A DNA stretch of 10,607 bases from Acidobacteriota bacterium (GTDB taxonomy: Bacteria; Acidobacteriota; Terriglobia; Terriglobales; Acidobacteriaceae), in contig JAJYSL010000143.1 of the NCBI GenBank assembly GCA_021793595.1, positions 1 to 10,607 of the forward strand. Reading direction: 5' to 3'. The notes below the pieces were generated by a model that was given only the letters and a program-made list of their open reading frames with translations, did not search any database and was not told the DNA's origin. The translations under genes and the position numbers were made by a program. Within the stretch, counting starts at the first letter, position 1, and the number at the start of each line of letters is the position of its first letter. This document shows positions 5,714-10,607 of this stretch, one piece after another.

Positions 5714-7414
5714 ATGTCAAACGAAATCATCCCAAATTCATCCTCTCCACTCGAAGCCGCACCCGAACCCGCCACTGAATCATTCGGTGAATTGCTCGCG
5801 CAATTTGAACAAAGCCACTCCCACAAGGCGGAAGGCGGCGCCAAGCAATTGGAAGGGGTCGTCGTCTCCATAGACGCTGAATCTGTCTATCTGGATATCG
5901 GATTCAAAGCCGAGGGGATCTTGCTGCGAACGGCGTTCGAGAACAACGCGGAAGGCGTCGCGCCCGGAGACAAGTTTCCGGTCTCAGTCAAGGGCCGCAA
6001 TCTGGAGGGCTATTACGAACTGTCTCGGCTACGGGTGACGCTGCCGACAGACTGGTCTTCGCTGGAGGAGGCCTTTGCGCAAAAATCTGCCGTCGTAGGT
6101 ATCGTGACCGGCGTGGTCAAGGGCGGCCTCAACGTGGATGTTGGCGTGCGCGCTTTTATGCCGGCCTCCCGCAGCGGGGTGCGTGATGCCGCCGAGATGG
6201 AGAAGTTGGTCGGCCAGGAAATTACTTGCCGCATCACCAAGCTGGACGTGACGGATGAGGATGTTGTTGTCGACCGCCGCGCCATCCTCGAAGAGCAGGC
6301 CCTATCGGCTCGCCAAGACCGATACTCCGCTCTCAAGGAGGGGGATATCGTCAGCGGGGAAGTTCGCAGCCTTGCAAGCTATGGCGCTTTTATTGATATC
6401 GGCGGGATTGATGGCTTGCTGCATGTAAGCGATATCTCGTGGAACCGCGTGCATTCGCCGGAAGATGTGCTGACAGTCGGGCAGCCACTGCAGCTCAAGG
6501 TTCTGAAGGTCGATCCAGAGAATAACCGCATTTCTCTTGGGCTCAAACAGCTTCAGCCGGAGCCGTGGGAGGCCGCAGCAGAGAGATATAAAGTTGGCCA
6601 GCGAATCACTGGAACGGTCACGCGTCTCATGGACTTCGGAGCTTTCGTCGAACTGGAACCGGGAATCGAAGGCCTAATCCACGTTTCGGAGATGTCATGG
6701 CTGAAGAAAGTTCGCAAGCCCAGCGACATTCTCAAACCGGGCGACACGGTGGAGGCAATCATTCTTTCCGTTAGCGCTGGCGAACACCGCATCTCTCTTG
6801 GACTCAAGCAGGCACTTGGCGATCCCTGGGCAGATGCGTTGCAGAAATTTCCGGTTGGCTCAACCATGGAAGGTCCGGTGACGAAGCTGATGAAGTTCGG
6901 CGCCTTCGTGCAGATCACCGAAGGCGTCGAGGGGCTGGTGCACGTCAGCGAGATCAGCGCCGAAAAGCATATCGATCATCCACAGGATGTGTTGCGCGCT
7001 GGCCAGATTGTCAAAGCCCAGGTGCTTGCCGTTGATACGGAGAAGCGGCAGATCAAGCTGAGCATGAAGCAACTGGTTCCCACCGGGTTGGGTGAATACC
7101 TGGAAGAACACAAACCGGGAGACGTAGTATCCGGTCGCGTTGTGGAGCAGGGTCCCCAAGCTGCAATCATCGAACTGGGGGATGGCATTCGCGCGAATTG
7201 CACCCTCGCGACGGCGGCCGCGCCTTCGTCTGAAAGCAAAAGCACTTCCGGTGCGGACTTGTCTGCGTTGACCTCGATGTTACAGGCCCGGTGGAAAAAT
7301 GGTGCTGCTCCTTCATCGAAGCAGCCGGAGCCCCTGGCCAAGGGGCAGATTCGCAGTTTTCGAATCGTGAAGCTTGATCGCGCGGCAGAAAAGATTGAAC
7401 TGGAGTTGGCCTGA
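5714..7414 (+). CDS. rpsA: 30S ribosomal protein S1
   Basis: S1 binds the small subunit and single-stranded mRNA and promotes initiation on weak or structured leaders. The 566-residue protein carries repeated S1/OB folds: about 46-108, 126-194 (ribosome-binding type, VGVRAFMPASR), 211-278 (ASYGAFIDIGGIDGLLHVSD), 295-365 (MDFGAFVELEPGIEGLIHVS), 382-453 (MKFGAFVQITEGVEGLVHVS) and a divergent sixth at about 469-566. The sixth is interrupted by a Ser/Ala-rich insert (about 498-540) and keeps only edge strands (GDVVSGRVVEQG, SFRIVKLDRAAEKIELELA). Repeats 3 to 5 are the best conserved, as expected for the RNA-binding core. An acidic N-terminal tail of about 40 residues precedes repeat 1. The frame is intact throughout, unlike most neighbours. 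The start is ATG 5714, with no good Shine-Dalgarno but a folded leader. It is transcribed alone and converges on glnA across a hairpin terminator. Confidence 0.95.
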   Translation: MSNEIIPNSSSPLEAAPEPATESFGELLAQFEQSHSHKAEGGAKQLEGVVVSIDAESVYLDIGFKAEGILLRTAFENNAEGVAPGDKFPVSVKGRNLEGYYELSRLRVTLPTDWSSLEEAFAQKSAVVGIVTGVVKGGLNVDVGVRAFMPASRSGVRDAAEMEKLVGQEITCRITKLDVTDEDVVVDRRAILEEQALSARQDRYSALKEGDIVSGEVRSLASYGAFIDIGGIDGLLHVSDISWNRVHSPEDVLTVGQPLQLKVLKVDPENNRISLGLKQLQPEPWEAAAERYKVGQRITGTVTRLMDFGAFVELEPGIEGLIHVSEMSWLKKVRKPSDILKPGDTVEAIILSVSAGEHRISLGLKQALGDPWADALQKFPVGSTMEGPVTKLMKFGAFVQITEGVEGLVHVSEISAEKHIDHPQDVLRAGQIVKAQVLAVDTEKRQIKLSMKQLVPTGLGEYLEEHKPGDVVSGRVVEQGPQAAIIELGDGIRANCTLATAAAPSSESKSTSGADLSALTSMLQARWKNGAAPSSKQPEPLAKGQIRSFRIVKLDRAAEKIELELA

Positions 7415-7485
7415 TCCACCGATGACTCGCTGTTCTTGACGCGACCGCTGGGTCATCCGCGACGTGTCCCATTCTGGCGCCGTTG

Positions 7486-7539
7486 CTCGTCAAAACGCGA
7501 AGGGCATGGCCAATGCCATGCCCTTCGCGTTTTGACGAG
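7486..7539. terminator. Bidirectional intrinsic terminator between rpsA and glnA
   Basis: A perfect 25-base inverted repeat (7486-7510 and 7515-7539) with a CAAT loop lies between the convergent stops of rpsA (7414) and glnA (7556). The GC-rich core (GCGAAGGGCATGGC and its complement) is flanked by AAAA at 7492-7495 and TTTT at 7529-7532. RNA from either strand therefore gives a strong hairpin followed by a short U-tract. Confidence 0.88.
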
Positions 7540-7555
7540 GTTTCGTGGATGAAGA

Positions 7556-8986
7556 TTAAAACATGTTCCACAGAAACTGGTTATAGACGTCGTGATGGTA
7601 TTGGACCTCCGGAACTTTGACATAGGTTCCCAACAGGCGAGCGCAACGGTCCGCCGCCGCCTGCTTCAGATCCGCATAGCGCCCCTTGACGTCTGCGCCC
7701 AACAGCTTTGTCGTCCATGCGGCATCGCGGAAATCCTCAATTGCCTTGTAGACGTTGTCTGGCAGGTAGCGTTCCGCCTGGCGCAGGTTCTTCACCGTTG
7801 ACTTGTTGCCCTGCAATCCCGATCGGAAGATTGAATACAGGACCAGATATGGATTGGCATCCGGACTGACCGATCGAACTTCGATGCGGGCGCTCTTCTC
7901 GTTGCCGATCGGAATTCGAATCATCGAGCCGCGATCCACCGCTGATGCCTTGATCTGGTTGGGTGCCTCGAAGTGCGGATCCAAACGGCGATAGGCGTTC
8001 ACGCTGGCGTTCAGCAACAGGCAAAGATCGTTCCCGTGCGTCAGGATGCGGTCGACAAAGTTCCAGGCGAAGTCGCTCACTTTCTCTTCGCCCTTGGCGT
8101 CCCAAAACAGATTCTTTCCGTCTTTGCTGATGGAGACGTTCGTATGCATGCCGCTGCCGTTTACGCCGACCACTGGCTTGGGGAGAAAGGACGCCGTCAT
8201 TCCAAGGTTGGTCGCGACCTGGCGGCAGATCAGCTTGTACAGTTGGATCTGGTCGGCGGCTGCCACCACCTCTCCATAGCTGTAGTTGATCTCAAACTGC
8301 GACGGCGCGACCTCCGGGTGATCCTTCTCATTCTCAAATCCCATCGCCCGTTGCACTTCAGCGGTGGTATCAATGAAAGTGCGTAGCGGATCGCCCGGCA
8401 GCGAGTGGTAGTAGCCGCCCGTGTTTACATATTCAAACTTGCCGGTCTGATAGTAATTCCGTTCAGCGTCGACGCCCTGGAACAGGAAGCCTTCAATCTC
8501 ATTGGCCGCGTTCAGGGTATAGCCGTCAGTTTTGTACAGCTTGCTGGCAAATTGCTTCAGTTCGCCGCGAATGTCGGCGCTGTAGGGCTTGCCGTTCTTG
8601 TCGATCACTTCGCCGAACACCAGCACCTTGCCCGAGCCGAAGACATCGGCGGGCGCCCAGTAGAAGGCGCTCCAGTCGATGCCAAGTCGCAAATCGCTTT
8701 CGCGTTGCGCCGTAAATCCGCGAATCGAGGAGCCGTCGAACGTGAGATTGTCCCAGCTCTTGACGAGGAATTTTTTGTCGTAGTCGAGCATGTGCAGGCG
8801 ACCTTCCAGATCGCTGAACAGCACGGTCACAGCCTTGATCCGCTTTTCGTCCGCCAGGTATTTCAGTCGCTGTTCCTGGATCTTGTGGGCCGCAACGCGG
8901 TTCTTCCGCTGCTCCTTGGCCTCCAGATTCAAATCCTCCAACTCTCCGTACGAGAGCGCAAGAAAATCCCTCAATTCACTTGACAT
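7556..8986 (-). CDS. glnA: Glutamine synthetase, type I
   Basis: Makes glutamine from glutamate, ammonia and ATP, the main ammonium-assimilation step, as a cytoplasmic dodecamer. The 476 residues include a charged, probably helical N-terminal extension (1-50), FDGSSIRGF (83-91), metal-binding glutamates in ANEIEGF (161-167), EVAPSQFEINY (225-235), the ATP motif VNGSGMHTN (275-283, with His281), NAYRR (330-334) and GNEKSARIEVRSVSPDANPY (361-380). The tyrosine adenylylation motif of the beta subtype is absent, so GlnE-type control is unlikely. The sequence fits the alpha-like or an acidobacterial subgroup. The start at 8986 has AGGAG five bases upstream. The frame is intact. It is transcribed alone from a candidate promoter near 9084-9111 and ends at a bidirectional terminator shared with rpsA. 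Confidence 0.95.
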   Translation of the reverse strand: MSSELRDFLALSYGELEDLNLEAKEQRKNRVAAHKIQEQRLKYLADEKRIKAVTVLFSDLEGRLHMLDYDKKFLVKSWDNLTFDGSSIRGFTAQRESDLRLGIDWSAFYWAPADVFGSGKVLVFGEVIDKNGKPYSADIRGELKQFASKLYKTDGYTLNAANEIEGFLFQGVDAERNYYQTGKFEYVNTGGYYHSLPGDPLRTFIDTTAEVQRAMGFENEKDHPEVAPSQFEINYSYGEVVAAADQIQLYKLICRQVATNLGMTASFLPKPVVGVNGSGMHTNVSISKDGKNLFWDAKGEEKVSDFAWNFVDRILTHGNDLCLLLNASVNAYRRLDPHFEAPNQIKASAVDRGSMIRIPIGNEKSARIEVRSVSPDANPYLVLYSIFRSGLQGNKSTVKNLRQAERYLPDNVYKAIEDFRDAAWTTKLLGADVKGRYADLKQAAADRCARLLGTYVKVPEVQYHHDVYNQFLWNMF

Positions 8987-9002
8987 ACCTTCTCCTATAA
9001 AA

Positions 9003-9017
9003 CTGATTTCGAATCAG
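9003..9017. repeat. Short inverted repeat just upstream of the glnA ribosome binding site
   Basis: CTGATT-TCG-AATCAG has perfect 6-base arms and a 3-base loop, within about 30 bases of the glnA start. In the mRNA it would form a small hairpin just before the AGGAG. In DNA it could be a regulator site. I do not recognise a known nitrogen-regulator consensus in it. Confidence 0.35.
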
Positions 9018-9083
9018 AACTTGAATTTGTAATTGTTGAGCTTCGGAGTCGCTAGGCAATATGGGAACAGTCTTCCCCGATTT

Positions 9084-9111
9084 TCTATAGATTACGTCGT
9101 CAGCCCCTCAA
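9084..9111 (-). promoter_or_regulatory. Candidate glnA promoter
   Basis: On the minus strand TTGAGG (9111-9106) and TATAGA (9089-9084) are 16 bases apart, about 100 bases before the glnA start. Each matches four of six consensus positions. The rest of the 272-base gap (8987-9258) shows only weak palindromes, such as TAGAAAGCTTCTA at the end of the STAS gene. Confidence 0.3.
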
Positions 9112-9258
9112 TCGGAAATAGATTCGGGTTATCCACTCCATAGTTTTTCTTTATTTACGCCAGAACGGCGCCGGAAGCGGATCAAACCGGGGGGAACCTG
9201 CAATCAAGCCGGTATCAGGTCGTTGCCCGGAATCGCGAAGCCATAGGCTAGAAAGCTT

Positions 9259-9599
9259 CTATGCGCCGCAGGCAGCCACGGCGCTGGCTTCCGATGGATA
9301 CACCTTGAACAGATTCAGAATGCCGGCCATCTTCAACGTTTTGGTCGCGAACGGCGGCGGATTGACTAGTTTTGCATCCCCTCCGCGTTGCGTGGCTTGC
9401 CTCAGCGCATCCACAATCGCGCCGATACCGCAGGAATCCACGACCGGCATCGCCTCCAGGTCCAACACAAGAAAAATGTGTCCGCTTGCGATGGCGGATT
9501 GAACGGCTTTGTCAAACTGATTGACCGGCTCTCCCATTTTGAGCGGCCCTTTTACTTTCAAGGGCAGATGTTGCCACTCTGTTTTATGTCGAGATCCAC
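9259..9599 (-). CDS. STAS-domain protein, anti-sigma-factor-antagonist type, one frameshift
   Basis: STAS proteins of this kind bind anti-sigma kinases and switch partners according to phosphorylation of one Ser/Thr. Seen: KGPLKMGEPVNQFDKAVQSA, GHIFLVLDLEAMPVVDSCGI and RGGDAKLVNPPPFATKTLKM follow the SpoIIAA/RsbV-like fold. The usual phosphosite pattern D-S-S/T-G-I/L reads Asp-Ser-Cys-Gly-Ile, so the serine is kept and a cysteine follows. The best start is GTG 9599, with AGGGGA five bases upstream, giving DLDIKQSGNIC. That frame ends in TGA and joins KGPLKMGEP only if one base is added in the CCC run (GGG at 9562-9564 on the plus strand). The repaired protein is 113 residues, normal for the family. 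The literal open frame starting at TTG 9621 has an unnatural N-terminus. It is divergent from the GAF gene, which suggests a shared signalling role. Confidence 0.78.
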
Positions 9600-9708
9600 G
9601 GATTCCCCTATTTCCTCGCAAAATTTGCTCTACTTCAGAGAGGACGCTTGATACGCTCCAGCGACTTCAGAATCCGTTCCGCAAGTAACCCTTGTCAAGC
9701 CAGACCGC

Positions 9709-10376
9709 ATGAGCATGCCTTCGCCGAACGATTCCATACTCGAGCTTTCCTCATTGCTTCTGGCCGCATCGGATTCTGCCGCGAGAGCAGGTCTGATGTC
9801 TGCTGCTATTGCGGATGCATTTCCCGAGTCTGCGTGCGTCGTTCACCGTTATCGAGCTGAAGACGAAGAGGCCGCCTGGACCGCCATCGGAATCGCCGGA
9901 GACGTTTCCGTCGAGCAGGATTCGCTGCCGTCCCATACGCGGTGGATGGCTCCGCTGCTTTCAAGGTCGCCGCAAGTTCTCTTCTATCCAAGCGCCGTCC
10001 AGCAGCGGGGAGGATGCTACCGTACAGCCGCGGATGACGCAGGCCGTCGGCGAAGGGTATGTCGCGGATATGGCGGAAGAAGGCGAGCCGCTGCTGATCG
10101 CCGATCCCCAAGATGAGCGACTCACCAGCCGCAACGCTGGCCTGCGTGACGATAAGGACGCGGTTCCCATCACCACAGCTTGGGTGGTGCCGCTGCTGCA
10201 GGACGGCGCCGAAGTTGGCGTGCTGGAAGCCGTCAATAAAGATATCCCGCCCTTCGACGACGATGATGAGTTCTTCTTAACCACGATCGCGGAGACGGTC
10301 AGCAGCGCGCTGAAGAATGCCAGCCTGTTATCCGCGGAGCGCAAGCTTGAAATTCTGGAGGCGCTGGTCCGCGTCA
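9709..10376 (+). pseudogene. GAF-domain protein, frameshifted and truncated at a junction
   Basis: GAF domains sense small molecules or mediate dimerisation in signalling proteins. The first frame from ATG 9709 (SMPSPNDSILELSSLLLAAS, then ACVVHRYRAEDEEAAWTAIG) ends sensibly at VLFYPSAVQQR. Removing one G from the G4 run (10007-10010) continues it as EDATVQPRMTQAVGEGYVAD and on to GEPLLIADPQDERL, WVVPLLQDGAEVGVLEAVNK, FFLTTIAETVSSALKNASLL and AERKLEILEALVRV. Together this is one full GAF domain followed by the start of a linker helix. The sequence then stops making sense at about 10376, where an oppositely oriented receiver fragment ends. The C-terminal effector is lost, so the type (kinase, phosphatase, cyclase or GGDEF) is unknown. 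No good ribosome binding site precedes ATG 9709. Confidence 0.72.
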
Positions 10377-10607
10377 AAAATGCGCGTCCGCGCCGGCGGC
10401 GATCGCTTGCTTTTCGACCGCGAGTGTCCGCGACCGGCTCAGTGAAATCAGCGTCAGATCCTGGTTCAGTTTGCGTAACTCATCCAGCATCGCCAGACCG
10501 CCGTGGGGGTCTTCTCCTTGCGTATCGATGTCGAGCAGTAGGCCGGCGACCCTGGCCTCGCGTGTCCATCGCGCCAAATCGTCATAGCTGTCGCGTGTGA
10601 CAAAATC
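10374..10607 (-). pseudogene. Response-regulator receiver (REC) domain fragment, runs off the right edge
   Basis: Read on the minus strand from the window edge: DFVTRDSYDDLARWTREARV, then AGLLLDIDTQGEDPHGGLAM, LDELRKLNQDLTLISLSRSR and AIAAGADAHF followed by TGA (10376-10374). This matches the second half of a receiver domain. LLLDID holds the phospho-acceptor Asp position, LISLSRSR occupies the conserved Ser/Thr strand, and GADAHF corresponds to GADDY-like ends. The conserved Lys-Pro strand and last helix that should follow are missing because the frame stops at the same place as the GAF gene. The N-terminal acidic pair, and any DNA-binding output upstream, lie beyond the window. Confidence 0.6.

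Noticed and set aside
7486..7539. Long perfect palindrome as a mobile-element end or attachment site
   Set aside because: Its place between convergent genes, GC core and flanking A/T tracts fit a bidirectional terminator; no transposase or second copy is seen.
8405..8983. Open 192-residue plus-strand frame
   Set aside because: It lies wholly antisense to intact glnA and reads as its mirror frame; no ribosome binding site or domain.
10377..10600. Arg-rich continuation of the GAF open frame
   Set aside because: It is antisense to the receiver fragment and has no protein-like character.
1..10607. CRISPR array, tRNA, toxin-antitoxin, phage or defence system
   Set aside because: No regular direct repeats, cloverleaf, transposase, nuclease or small paired genes were seen.

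Overview
The window looks like a chromosomal segment from a soil-type Acidobacteriota, probably the Terriglobia/Acidobacteriales side. I infer this from the style of several proteins and cannot confirm it without a search. The cues are a 566-residue S1 protein with a degenerate sixth repeat, a GSI-type glutamine synthetase with a charged N-terminal extension, a secreted concanavalin-like domain protein of the kind common in that phylum, and the STAS and GAF proteins. Base composition is moderately GC-rich and the genetic code is standard (rpsA ends in TGA).

Left part (1-4407): a sugar-metabolism cluster. On the minus strand a LacI-family repressor gene (952-1991) is followed by a PfkB-family sugar kinase gene (1-791). 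A perfect inverted repeat (881-894) lies beside a consensus -35 box in the gap between them, so the repressor plausibly controls the kinase. On the plus strand an aldo/keto reductase (2277-3299) and a zinc-dependent alcohol/polyol dehydrogenase (3316-4407) form a tight pair. Both enzymes keep their catalytic residues. The kinase is a clear pseudogene and the repressor is frameshifted inside its DNA-binding domain.

Middle (4408-5713): the 3' end of a decayed family-2 glycosyltransferase gene converges on a signal-peptide-bearing concanavalin-like domain gene whose last residues are frameshifted. The leader of rpsA follows, with two back-to-back small hairpins ending exactly at the start codon.

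Right part (5714-10607): intact rpsA (plus) and intact glnA (minus) converge on a long perfect hairpin with A- and T-tracts, a bidirectional terminator. Beyond the glnA promoter region lie a STAS anti-anti-sigma-type gene (minus, one frameshift) and, divergent from it, a GAF-domain gene (plus, one frameshift). The GAF reading frame stops at about 10376, exactly where a truncated response-regulator receiver domain on the opposite strand also stops, so this is a rearrangement or chimeric junction.

The most striking feature is the density of broken genes. The kinase, repressor, glycosyltransferase, concanavalin-like protein, STAS protein, GAF protein and possibly the aldo/keto reductase start each need a one-base correction. 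Four of these fall in or beside homopolymer runs, and four genes then have exactly the length a single-base indel predicts. Only rpsA, glnA and the dehydrogenase are fully clean. Either the sequence carries homopolymer errors or the genome is decaying around essential genes. The nonsense codons and missing segments in the kinase and glycosyltransferase cannot be homopolymer errors. I found no CRISPR array, tRNA, rRNA, insertion sequence or convincing new defence system.
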